In this document: positions 1-7,615 of the stretch, one piece after another | Numbering within the stretch: position 1 is the stretch's first letter | Layout: the number at the start of each line of letters is the position of its first letter | Assembly (NCBI RefSeq): GCF_000246945.1 | Contig: NZ_BAEX01000025.1 | Location: 1 to 36,970, forward strand | Source: Myroides injenensis M09-0166 | GTDB taxonomy: Bacteria > Bacteroidota > Bacteroidia > Flavobacteriales > Flavobacteriaceae | Length of the DNA stretch: 36,970 bases | Direction of reading: 5' to 3' | The notes under the pieces: generated by a model | Seen by the model: the letters and a program-made list of their open reading frames with translations, nothing else | Told to the model about the DNA's origin: nothing | Database searches by the model: none | Made by a program: the position numbers and the translations under genes

Positions 1-25
1 TTTTTATTATTATTGACTCTGGTGA

Positions 26-2089
26 TTACCAAATTTTTACTCTTTCTTCAGGTTTGATATATAATTTATCTCCTTCTTTAATATCGAATGCTTCATAGAA
101 AGCATCTACATTTTGTAAAGGAACATAAGCTCTATAGTGACCTGGAGCATGTGGATCAGTTTTTACTTGATTTTTGATTGCTTCTTCACGAGCTTTAGTT
201 CTCCAGATAGTTCCCCAAGAGATAAAGAAACGTTGTTCTGGTGTGAATCCATCGATAAGACCAGGATTACCAGCTTCTTTTAAATAAAGTTGTAAACCGT
301 CATAAGCAGCGTTAACACCACCTAAGTCACCAATGTTTTCTCCAAGTGTAAATTTACCATCTACAAATACTCCTGGTAGTGGTTCTAAAGCACTATATTG
401 GTCAGCTAAAGCATTTCCTAAAGTAGTAAATTTCTCTAAGTCTGCAGGAGTCCACCAATCGTTTAAGTTTCCATCTTTGTCATAACGAGCACCAGAATCA
501 TCGAAACTATGTGAAATCTCGTGTCCAATAACAGCACCTATACCTCCGTAATTAATAGCTTCATCAGCTTTATAATCATAGAAAGGTGGTTGTAGAATAG
601 CTGCAGGGAATACGATTTCGTTATACAATGGGTTGAAATATGCATTTACTGTCTGAGGTGACATTCCCCAACGTGATTTATCTACAGGTTTTCCATAGTC
701 AGCCACGTTTTTAGCTTGTTCCCATCTTTCTGCATTTTTCATGTTTTCAAAATAGTTACCACCATCTGCTTTAGATTTAATAGTCATAGCAGAATAGTCT
801 TCCCATTTATCTGGGTAACCAATTTTGATAGTAGTAGTGCTTAATTTTTCTAAAGCTCCTTTTTTAGTATCTTCTGCCATCCAAGGTAAGTTTTTAATAC
901 GCTCACGGAATGCAGTTAAAACATTTTTAATCATTGCTTGCGCTTTAGCTTTAGCTTCAGCAGGGAATTTTTTCTCTACATAAAGTTGACCTAATGCTTC
1001 ACCTACTGTACCATTTACTACAGCTAGTGCTCTTTCCTCTACTGGTCTTTGTTCTTTAGCTCCTTGTAAAGTTTTAGAATAGAATTCCCAGCTAGCTGTC
1101 TCCATATCAGTTGATAAGTAACTAGAATTTCCATTTACCAAAGTCCATTTTAAATAAGCTTTTACGTCAGCAAGATTTTTGTCAGAAAGGATATTATTTA
1201 ATTCTTTCATATATTTTGGTTGAGAAACAATAACTTTATCTATGTTTTTCAATCCTTTTGCTTCAAAATAAGCTTTCCAATCAACGATAGGAGTTAACTT
1301 TTGTAACTCAGCTATAGTCATTGGATTGTAAGTTAATCGGCTATCTCTACGTTCAACTCTTGTAAGTCTTGGTTCAGCCATTTTTGTTTCTATTGCCAAA
1401 ACGCGTTTAGCATCAGAAGAAGCATCTTCTTTGCTTTCACCTGCTAATTCTAACATACGTGCAACATGCGCAACATATTGATCACGTTTTTCTTTCATGT
1501 CTTGATCTTGTAATACATAGTAATCACGATCAGGAAGACCTAATGATCCAGTACTTACATAGATTGTATTTGCATTTGAGTCTTTTGCATCAGCATATAC
1601 ATAAGAAGAGTAGATACCTAATCCACCTTCGTCAGCAAGATCATTAATTAATTTCACTACATCTGATGGAGAAGCAATTGCATTAATTTTATCTAAGTAT
1701 GGTTTTAGAGGTGTTACTCCAAGTTCATTTCTAGTAGCTTCATCTAGATAAGTTTCAAACACAGCTACCGCTTTTGCTTGGTCAGATTTTGGATCTAATT
1801 TTTTATTAGCCACCGCTTCTTTTAAGATAGCTAAAGCATCATTGTCAGTGTTTTGTCTTAGTTCATCAAAACTTCCCCAACGTGTTCTGTCTGCTGGTAT
1901 TTCAGTCTTGTCAAACCAAGCTCCATTTACATAACGGAAAAAGTCATCACCTGGTTTTACATTTTGGTCCATGTATTCCAATGTGATACCATGACTTTCG
2001 TTGTCTTCAGCATCAGCTTTTTTAGCATCTTTACAAGCTACTAGAGTAGCTATTGCAATTGCTGATGTTAATAATACTTTTTTGTTCAT
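26..2089 (-). CDS. M13 family zinc metallopeptidase, lipoprotein
   Basis: Secreted neprilysin/PepO-type endopeptidase of 687 residues, the usual size for M13. The N-terminus is a lipoprotein signal with lipobox LVAC (Cys19), followed by an Asp/Glu/Lys-rich linker, so the enzyme is probably anchored to a membrane outside the cytoplasm. The zinc site is complete: HEISH at 523-527 supplies two His ligands and the catalytic Glu524, and GENIGDLGG near 583 supplies the third ligand Glu584 with Asp588. The substrate-binding motif NAYFNP lies upstream. The C-terminus ends ERVKIW, with the Trp of the family's CxxW end but not the Cys. The gene stands alone in this window. A -7 box at 2127-2134 gives a leader of roughly 30 nt. 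The family and zinc site are certain; the peptide substrates are unknown. Confidence 0.95.
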   Translation of the reverse strand: MNKKVLLTSAIAIATLVACKDAKKADAEDNESHGITLEYMDQNVKPGDDFFRYVNGAWFDKTEIPADRTRWGSFDELRQNTDNDALAILKEAVANKKLDPKSDQAKAVAVFETYLDEATRNELGVTPLKPYLDKINAIASPSDVVKLINDLADEGGLGIYSSYVYADAKDSNANTIYVSTGSLGLPDRDYYVLQDQDMKEKRDQYVAHVARMLELAGESKEDASSDAKRVLAIETKMAEPRLTRVERRDSRLTYNPMTIAELQKLTPIVDWKAYFEAKGLKNIDKVIVSQPKYMKELNNILSDKNLADVKAYLKWTLVNGNSSYLSTDMETASWEFYSKTLQGAKEQRPVEERALAVVNGTVGEALGQLYVEKKFPAEAKAKAQAMIKNVLTAFRERIKNLPWMAEDTKKGALEKLSTTTIKIGYPDKWEDYSAMTIKSKADGGNYFENMKNAERWEQAKNVADYGKPVDKSRWGMSPQTVNAYFNPLYNEIVFPAAILQPPFYDYKADEAINYGGIGAVIGHEISHSFDDSGARYDKDGNLNDWWTPADLEKFTTLGNALADQYSALEPLPGVFVDGKFTLGENIGDLGGVNAAYDGLQLYLKEAGNPGLIDGFTPEQRFFISWGTIWRTKAREEAIKNQVKTDPHAPGHYRAYVPLQNVDAFYEAFDIKEGDKLYIKPEERVKIW

Positions 2090-2126
2090 AGTAAAAAATA
2101 GTTTACGTTCTTTAATGATATGCTAA

Positions 2127-2134
2127 CAAAAATA
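2127..2134 (-). promoter_or_regulatory. Putative -7 promoter box for the M13 peptidase
   Basis: The minus strand reads TATTTTTG, matching the Bacteroidota -7 consensus TAnnTTTG, about 38 nt before the start codon. I see no TTG -33 element at the expected distance, so this rests on the -7 box alone. Confidence 0.4.
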
Positions 2135-2224
2135 GAAAATATCTTTGTTAAATGTTTTTTTTCTTGTTCTTTTTTGTAATCTATCTATGAGGTTGACTTG
2201 TTTTTTGTAAAATAAAGAAGGTTT

Positions 2225-2257
2225 ATGAAATTCCAGAAAACTAAAAAGTCAAGATGA
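2225..2257 (+). pseudogene. Transposase C-terminal scar, copy 1
   Basis: The plus strand encodes a short tail ending KFQKTKKSR and TGA. Positions 2227-2257 match 2935-2965, the end of the longer transposase remnant, at 29 of 31 bases. Just upstream the remnant continues with a one-base frameshift (GGTTTA aligns with GGTCTA of copy 2) and then loses similarity. It is too short to be functional and is best read as the 3' scar of an old insertion of the same element. Confidence 0.5.
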
Positions 2258-2734
2258 CTTTAACTTAATATCAGTCATCCAATTCATTGCAACTGTTTTA
2301 TTTTTAAACTTTTTAAAAGTTAATCATTTAATTATTCAAAGGTCTTTTTGGATAGAAATGCCTATAGCAATAACGGCATATTTGATTCCTTATATGCCAT
2401 TATTACTATAGACGATATGATTTTTTCAACAATGCGCCAACAGTGCTTCAAGATTCCTTCAACAAATAGCCCTCTATATGGAGCAATCATGGGGAAGTGT
2501 TGAAGAAGTGTTGAAGGACTTCGCTCTAATGCTTATGGATACTAGCTTTAGCAAGCATGCCAATTTTAACTCAATAGATTGTTTTTATTGTAAAGTGTTG
2601 TATTTTAGTTAGATATGTTTTTTGGGGTTAAAAAAAAAGTGAGGCGTTTTTTTTTTACTCAGATAATTAAAGTATTTACAATAAACTTCGTCGCCTAGTG
2701 ATATGTAAAGAATCTATTTGATATAGAAATAATT
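2258..2734. other. Gene-free stretch between two transposase scars
   Basis: No ORF in this stretch looks real. It holds three structured segments: a 19-bp imperfect inverted repeat at 2362-2411; a tandem 11-bp direct repeat (AAGTGTTGAAG at 2495-2505 and 2506-2516), whose TGTTGAAGG end at 2509-2517 is complementary to 2456-2464; and an A9/T10 pair flanking GTGAGGCG at 2630-2656. It may be residue of insertion-sequence decay. Confidence 0.4.
2362..2411. repeat. 19-bp imperfect inverted repeat
   Basis: Arms 2362-2380 and 2393-2411 are complementary at 17 of 19 positions, with a 12-nt loop. Both mismatches are C/A on the plus strand, so a minus-strand transcript would have G-U wobbles there and fold into an unbroken 19-pair stem. 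No T-tract follows on either side, so a classical terminator is unlikely. Function unknown. Confidence 0.5.
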
Positions 2735-2965
2735 GCTAACCCCTGTCTTAATAAACGAAATAAAAAAGATGATAAAGACGACTATTTTGATTACAAACTA
2801 TAGAGAGAAAGAAATGTTAGGGAAAAAACAAAGGCTTGGTTAGATAGCTTTTGTTCTTTAAGCAATAGATTCGATACCACATTATTTAGTTGGATGATAT
2901 GGAATTTTTTGGCTATTATCGTTATAGGTCTAAGGAAATTTCAGAAAACTAATAAGTCAAGATGA
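2702..2965 (+). pseudogene. Decayed DDE transposase C-terminus, copy 2
   Basis: The frame through 2735-2965 reads like the C-terminal part of an IS4/IS5-superfamily DDE transposase. An ANPCLNKRNKKDD segment is followed by a RERN...KTKAWLDSF helix, then a SNRFDTTLFSWMIWNFLAI segment, an IVIGLRKF segment and the final QKTNKSR and TGA. The usual family features there are an ER.NAWLDSF motif followed by an aromatic, hydrophobic helix. The frame is broken by TAG at 2801-2803 and opens only after TGA at 2699-2701, so the catalytic core is missing. Family assignment is from remembered motif shape. The stretch lies directly upstream of the SCO gene, which has its own promoter. Confidence 0.6.
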
Positions 2966-3009
2966 TTTCTATTTATAATGTCTTTAACCTTTATTTGTAT
3001 CTGAATTTG

Positions 3010-3017
3010 TAAGTTTG
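3010..3017 (+). promoter_or_regulatory. Putative -7 promoter box for the SCO gene
   Basis: TAAGTTTG matches TAnnTTTG and lies 17 nt before the ATG at 3035, predicting a very short leader. No well-spaced TTG -33 element is evident. Confidence 0.4.
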
Positions 3018-3034
3018 CATAAACTCAAATTATT

Positions 3035-3745
3035 ATGTTACAGTTCTTCAAAAAATATAGATATTTTTTTATATCCTTTTTTGTTCTTTGTGCTATTATT
3101 ATGGGCTTGTTTTACAATGCACTAAAGTATAGAAAAACACTTCCTATATATACACCTGCTATGGTAAATCCTGAATTAGTAGATAGTTTAATACAGCATG
3201 AAGCGAATAAAGCAAAGCATCGAATAGCCCCTTTTAAATTCGTTAATCAAAATGGAGATACAATTAGCAATAAAGATTATGATGGACATATTTATGTAGC
3301 CGATTTCTTTTTTACTACCTGTCCTACAATTTGTCCAATTATGGGAGACAATATGGTTTGGTTACAAGAGAAAATAAAAGATTTACCAGGAGTTAAGCTA
3401 TTATCTCATACGGTTACACCTGATATCGATACTGTCGAAGTATTAAAACAATATGCGATTGATAAAGGAGTAGATGATAACGTATGGAATTTGGTAACGG
3501 GTGATAAGAAGGATATTTACTTTATTGCGAGAAATTCATATTTAGCTGTAAAGACGGGCTCGCCTGAAGAGATGTATGATATGGTTCACACTGAAAATTT
3601 TATTTTAGTAGATGGGGCAGGTCGTATACGTGGTTTCTACGATGGAACGAATTTAGATCAAAAAGACCCAGAGAACAAGAATATGCTGGAACTGTGGGAA
3701 GATATTCAATGGCTGTATGAGCATGAGAAGGGAAAAGAAAAGTAA
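3035..3745 (+). CDS. SCO1/SenC/PrrC family copper chaperone
   Basis: Membrane-anchored thioredoxin-fold protein of 236 residues that in this family delivers copper to the CuA site of cytochrome c oxidase or acts as a thiol reductant for it. One N-terminal transmembrane helix (about residues 9-28) is followed by an extracytoplasmic domain. The copper-binding CxxxC is at Cys96/Cys100 in TTCPTICPIM, and the conserved distal His is His185 in MVHTENF, so all three ligands are present. A strong terminator follows at 3775-3810. No cytochrome oxidase gene is next to it here, so its partner must be encoded elsewhere. The family is certain; the exact role is inferred. Confidence 0.93.
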   Translation: MLQFFKKYRYFFISFFVLCAIIMGLFYNALKYRKTLPIYTPAMVNPELVDSLIQHEANKAKHRIAPFKFVNQNGDTISNKDYDGHIYVADFFFTTCPTICPIMGDNMVWLQEKIKDLPGVKLLSHTVTPDIDTVEVLKQYAIDKGVDDNVWNLVTGDKKDIYFIARNSYLAVKTGSPEEMYDMVHTENFILVDGAGRIRGFYDGTNLDQKDPENKNMLELWEDIQWLYEHEKGKEK

Positions 3746-3774
3746 TTAATTTATCAATAAGAAATTGAATAGTC

Positions 3775-3810
3775 AAGGCTAGAAGGATTAACCCTTCTAG
3801 CCTTTTCTTT
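3775..3810 (+). terminator. Intrinsic terminator after the SCO gene
   Basis: A perfect 12-bp stem (arms 3775-3786 and 3793-3804, AAGGCTAGAAGG and its complement) with a 6-nt loop, followed by a T-rich tail, 30 nt after the SCO stop codon. Confidence 0.85.
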
Positions 3811-4183
3811 ATCAATAAATCATTTAACGAAGTTATAATTAGCACAAGTAAAGTGTTAGATAACTTATTAAAATGACTACTAATGATATAGAGATCTGCA
3901 CCCTTATTTCTGCATTCTCATTTTTTTAGGGACATTTATGGAAGAGGTGTTGAGACAATATAAGTAAAAAGGGCTTCTATCAATTAGTTTATCAATAGCA
4001 TCTTGTATAGGTTATCATTGTTTAGATTGGGTTGAAATCTCGATAAGAATAGTAGCGTTTTATTAGTAGATAGTGAAAATTAGTAGGGTTAAATACTTGA
4101 TTGTTAAATTCAAATCTTAAAGAATAGTAGGATTACTAATAATAAATCTTTCATTATTAATGCAATAAAAGTTTATATTTCTG
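3811..4183. other. Gene-free stretch upstream of feoA
   Basis: About 370 AT-rich bases with no convincing ORF or RNA gene. Near its right end, arms 4132-4143 and 4153-4161 form an imperfect inverted repeat (ATTATTA core, 9-nt spacer) about 25 bases before the feoA -7 box, a plausible operator position. The remainder shows nothing I can name. Confidence 0.4.
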
Positions 4184-4191
4184 TATTTTTG
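4184..4191 (+). promoter_or_regulatory. Putative feoA -7 promoter box
   Basis: TATTTTTG followed by C fits the extended -7 consensus TAnnTTTGY. It contains the TTG that gives the longest feoA reading frame, so that TTG would lie upstream of the transcript start. No clear TTG -33 element is seen, which would be compatible with an activated or repressed promoter. Confidence 0.5.
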
Positions 4192-4215
4192 CAATCTGAA
4201 TTAAATCCAAATAAA

Positions 4216-4452
4216 GTGAATATAACTTTAGACTTATTGAAGAAAAACCAAAAAGGGGTCATTGCGGAGTACGATATGCATAATGTTCCTTTGAAATTAT
4301 TAGAGATGGGATGCTTACCAGGCAATGAGGTAAAGCTACTTGAGGTGGCTCCTTTGGGAGATCCTATTTATTTATGTGTCAATGATACACATTTATCTAT
4401 TCGAAAAGAGTTAGCTCGCGAGATTGTTGTAGTGATTACAGATGAAAAATAG
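4216..4452 (+). CDS. feoA: Ferrous iron transport protein A
   Basis: Small cytoplasmic SH3-like protein that assists the FeoB ferrous iron channel. The typical FeoA core is visible: KLLEMGCLPGNEVKLLEVAPLGDP, then LSIRKELAREIVV. The open frame extends to a TTG at 4189, but that TTG is part of the -7 box at 4184-4191 and would not be transcribed. I therefore chose GTG at 4216, which gives an N-terminus MNITLDLLKKNQKG of normal family form and about 78 residues. The gene precedes feoB by 27 nt, so the two are probably cotranscribed. Function is secure; the start is an inference. Confidence 0.88.
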   Translation: MNITLDLLKKNQKGVIAEYDMHNVPLKLLEMGCLPGNEVKLLEVAPLGDPIYLCVNDTHLSIRKELAREIVVVITDEK

Positions 4453-4479
4453 TTATAGTTAAGTTATCAATTTATTTTA

Positions 4480-6591
4480 ATGAAGAATAATATTAAAGTT
4501 GCCCTAATCGGTAATCCGAATGTTGGTAAAACTTCTGTGTTTAATGCACTTACAGGATTAAATCACAAAATAGGTAATTATCCAGGTATAACTGTTGATA
4601 AAAAAAGTGGTAATGCAAGGTTGAATACTGATGTTTCTGCTACTGTTATCGACTTGCCAGGAACATACAGTATAAATGCTAGCTCACTAGATGAGCGTAT
4701 TGTCTTAGATTTATTGTTTGATCCATTGAACAAAGATTACCCTGATGTGGTAGTGGTAGTTGTGGATATCGAAAATCTAAAAAGAAACTTATTACTTTTT
4801 ACACAAATTAAAGAGTTAGGTATTCCTACTATCTTGGCTATTAATATGGCTGATCGTATGGATGGTTTAGGAATTTCTCTTGATATTCCTTTATTAGAGG
4901 AAAAATTAAAAACAAAAGTAGTTCTTGTTAGTGCAAAGAAAAAACAAGGGATTTCTGATTTAAAAGAAGCAATCTTGCAGTATGATAATACTTCAAGTGA
5001 GCCTTCATTAAATGCTACTCTAGTGGATCCAGCTTTTTTTGATAAATTGGCAGCTACTTACCCGACTGAAAGTGTCTATAAATTATGGATGATTTATTCT
5101 CAGGATCTTGCTATTGGAAACATTACTAAAGATTCTATTACAGAAAAGGGAATCCATCTGGACGAAAGTGAAGTTAAAAGACTTCAACAAAAGAAAACGA
5201 TTAAACGCTATCAGTTTATAAATGATTTATTAAAAGAAGTTTATAGAAAAGATAGTAAGTCTGCTACTGATTTTCGTAGTAGAGTTGATCGCGTTCTTAC
5301 CCATAAAGTGTGGGGATATGTGATTTTCTTTGCTATTATGCTTTTGGTGTTTCAAGCTATTTTTGAATGGTCTAGTATTCCAATGGATTGGATAGAAGAC
5401 CAATTTGCAGCTTTATCGTCTTGGGTACATGAAGTAATGGAACCAGGTAAGGCAACGGATTTAATAGCTGACGGTATTATACCAGGTATTGGGGGTATAA
5501 TGCCTTTTATTCCTCAGATTGCTATCTTATTTATGTTCATTTCTATTTTAGAGGAAACTGGTTATATGAGTAGAGTAGTATTCTTGATGGATAAGTTAAT
5601 GCGCCCATTTGGATTAAGTGGAAAGAGTGTAGTGCCTTTGATTTCTGGTAATGCTTGTGCTATCCCCGCTATTATGTCTGCTCGTAATATCGAGAATCCT
5701 AAAGAACGCTTATTGACTATTTTAGTAACCCCTTTTACTACATGTTCTGCTCGTATACCGGTGTATATTATTTTAATAGCATTAGTTATACCAGAGACTC
5801 GACTTTTTGGGTTTTTAAGTTTACAAGGTTTGACATTGACTATATTTTATTTATTAGGATTTTTCTCAGCGCTTATTGCTTCGATGATTTTAAAATATTT
5901 TATAAAGTCTCCATTTAAATCTTATTTTGTAGTAGAGATGCCTAACTATAGAATGCCTATTATTAAGAACGTATTCCTTACGATGTATGAGAAAACGAAA
6001 GCATTCGTAGTAGGAGCAGGTAAGATTATCTTTGTATTATCAATTATTATTTGGTTTTTAGGTGCTCATGGACCTGGAGAAAAATTTGAGAACGCTGAAG
6101 AATACATTACTGAAAAATACAAAGGTCAAGATTTATCAGAAGAAGAATTAGATGATAATATCGCTGGTTATAAGCTTGAAAATTCGTATATTGGTATATT
6201 AGGTAAAACAATAGAACCTGTAATAAAACCATTAGGTTATGATTGGAAGATCGGAATCGCTGTGATTACTTCTTTTGTTGCTCGTGAAGTATTTGTAGGT
6301 ACACTAGCGACGATATATAACATTGGTTCAAGTGGTGATGACGATGATGAGGCAGGTACTATAAAACAAAGAATGGCAGCTGAAGTATGGCCAGATACTG
6401 GAGAAAAAGTATTTACATTAGCTAGTGGTTTATCACTAATGGTATTTTATGCTTTTGCTATGCAGTGTGCCTCTACGGTTGCAATTACAAGACGAGAAAC
6501 AAAGTCTTGGAAATGGACAATATTTCAATTGGTGTTTATGACAGTGTTTGCATATGTTGCAGCATTAATCACTTTTCAACTCTTAAAATAA
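4480..6591 (+). CDS. feoB: Ferrous iron transporter FeoB
   Basis: Inner-membrane Fe(II) transporter of 703 residues, full length. The N-terminal G domain has all the GTPase motifs: G1 GNPNVGKTS at 11-19, G3 DLPG at 58-61, G4 NMAD at 122-125 and a G5-like SAKKKQG. A helical spacer region follows and then the membrane part, including the two paired Cys-containing gate motifs ISGNACAIPAIMSAR and LVTPFTTCSARIP. A soluble loop rich in Asp/Glu interrupts the later helices. It lies between feoA and the 45-residue Cys-rich gene at 6598, forming a complete Feo unit. Iron-dependent control is expected for the family, but no clear Fur box was found. Confidence 0.97.
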   Translation: MKNNIKVALIGNPNVGKTSVFNALTGLNHKIGNYPGITVDKKSGNARLNTDVSATVIDLPGTYSINASSLDERIVLDLLFDPLNKDYPDVVVVVVDIENLKRNLLLFTQIKELGIPTILAINMADRMDGLGISLDIPLLEEKLKTKVVLVSAKKKQGISDLKEAILQYDNTSSEPSLNATLVDPAFFDKLAATYPTESVYKLWMIYSQDLAIGNITKDSITEKGIHLDESEVKRLQQKKTIKRYQFINDLLKEVYRKDSKSATDFRSRVDRVLTHKVWGYVIFFAIMLLVFQAIFEWSSIPMDWIEDQFAALSSWVHEVMEPGKATDLIADGIIPGIGGIMPFIPQIAILFMFISILEETGYMSRVVFLMDKLMRPFGLSGKSVVPLISGNACAIPAIMSARNIENPKERLLTILVTPFTTCSARIPVYIILIALVIPETRLFGFLSLQGLTLTIFYLLGFFSALIASMILKYFIKSPFKSYFVVEMPNYRMPIIKNVFLTMYEKTKAFVVGAGKIIFVLSIIIWFLGAHGPGEKFENAEEYITEKYKGQDLSEEELDDNIAGYKLENSYIGILGKTIEPVIKPLGYDWKIGIAVITSFVAREVFVGTLATIYNIGSSGDDDDEAGTIKQRMAAEVWPDTGEKVFTLASGLSLMVFYAFAMQCASTVAITRRETKSWKWTIFQLVFMTVFAYVAALITFQLLK

Positions 6592-6597
6592 AGTAAG

Positions 6598-6735
6598 ATG
6601 GGATATCAAGAAGTGATAGCTTACGGTTTATTAATTATCGCAGTAGGTTATTTTATTAAAAAAAGCTTCTGGAAAAATAAAGGAGGCAAAAAAGGACCTT
6701 GTGGTAAAGACGGCGGCAGTTGTGGCTGTTCTTAA
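6598..6735 (+). CDS. FeoB-associated Cys-rich membrane protein
   Basis: A 45-residue protein starting at an ATG 6 nt after the feoB stop. It has one hydrophobic helix (YGLLIIAVGYFI, about residues 9-20), a Lys-rich stretch, and a Gly/Cys-rich tail with Cys at 36, 43 and 45 ending SCGCS. This is the layout of the small FeoB-associated Cys-rich family that follows feoB in Firmicutes and Bacteroidota, thought to play a FeoC-like part in the Feo complex. The tail may bind iron or a metal cluster; that is inference. The shared terminator follows 23 nt later, closing the operon. Its short length makes it easy to miss. Confidence 0.85.
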   Translation: MGYQEVIAYGLLIIAVGYFIKKSFWKNKGGKKGPCGKDGGSCGCS

Positions 6736-6758
6736 TCCATAAATTATTACTGATAATT

Positions 6759-6806
6759 AAACACAATAGCCAGTTAGGTCAAATTTCCTAACTGGCTATT
6801 GTGTTT
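6759..6806. terminator. Bidirectional terminator between feo and trp
   Basis: A perfect 20-bp stem (arms 6759-6778 and 6787-6806) with an 8-nt loop, centred between two convergent operons. The arms begin AAACACAATAGCC, so each strand ends the stem in a short T-run. It can stop feo transcription rightward and trp transcription leftward. Confidence 0.88.
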
Positions 6807-6820
6807 AATAATTATTGAAA

Positions 6821-7615
6821 TTAGTTAGAAATTGTTGTTTCTATTCCTCTAATTCCATTTACGAAATTACTAATGCTTTCTTGCGAAATTCCATTTTCAT
6901 TTATATGTTTAATAAATGCTGTTCCTATAATCGCTCCTGAACTATACTGACATGTTAATTCATAAGTAGTATGATCATATATACCAAAACCTATAAGAAG
7001 AGGATTAGTTAACTGCATATCTTTAATTCGTTGATAATAATCTGTTTGAGTATTTAAGTCCTTATTAGCTCCTGTTATACTATTTGAAGATACCATATAG
7101 AGAAAACCATTTGTGTTTTTGTCTATTGTAGAGATACGTTCTGCAGGAGTCTCATTACTGATTAACATGATGTTGCTTATGTTATGTTTCTTAGATAGAG
7201 CTTCAAACTTACTTTGATAATAATCTAATGGTAAGTCTGGAAGGATTACACCGTCTATTCCTATTTTTGCACATTCATTATAAAATGCTTCGATACCATA
7301 AGCAAGTACTGTATTTAAGTATCCCATTAACACAATAGGTATTTGAGTGCTTTGCCTAATATCTTTTAACTGATTTAAAAGTAATTTTAATGTCATGCCA
7401 TTATCAAGTGCTTGTTGACAACTCGCTTGAATGATAGGACCATCAGCTAAAGGATCTGAGAAAGGTATTCCAATTTCAATGAGGTCAACGCCTGCTTTAT
7501 CTAGATGGTTTATTATCGTGGTTGTATCATTAATAGTAGGATAACTTGCAGTAAAATAAATGGAAAGGATATTATTTTTTTTACTATTGAATAGTTGTGT
7601 TAGTTTATTCTTCAT
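6821..7615 (-). CDS. trpA: Tryptophan synthase alpha subunit
   Basis: Cytoplasmic TIM-barrel enzyme that cleaves indole-3-glycerol phosphate to indole and glyceraldehyde 3-phosphate and passes indole to TrpB. At 264 residues it is full length. The catalytic acids are present: Glu47 in [17 protein letters not shown] and Asp127 in GVILPDLPL. It is the last gene of trpEGDCFBA, overlapping the end of trpB by 11 nt, which suggests translational coupling of the two subunits of one complex. The bidirectional terminator lies just after it. Confidence 0.97.
   Translation of the reverse strand: MKNKLTQLFNSKKNNILSIYFTASYPTINDTTTIINHLDKAGVDLIEIGIPFSDPLADGPIIQASCQQALDNGMTLKLLLNQLKDIRQSTQIPIVLMGYLNTVLAYGIEAFYNECAKIGIDGVILPDLPLDYYQSKFEALSKKHNISNIMLISNETPAERISTIDKNTNGFLYMVSSNSITGANKDLNTQTDYYQRIKDMQLTNPLLIGFGIYDHTTYELTCQYSSGAIIGTAFIKHINENGISQESISNFVNGIRGIETTISN

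Noticed and set aside
1459-1647. 62-codon plus-strand ORF inside the M13 gene
   Set aside because: It lies wholly antisense to a clear gene, with a composition (many His, Leu, Gln) typical of an antisense shadow. Similar shadows opposite trp, nuo and accC genes were dropped for the same reason.
2630-2656. A9/T10 hairpin around GTGAGGCG
   Set aside because: The stem is only A-T pairs. It is likely a chance juxtaposition of homopolymer runs.
3600-3845. 81-codon minus-strand ORF over the end of the SCO gene
   Set aside because: It overlaps the SCO coding end and reads through the terminator hairpin, and it has no recognisable motif.
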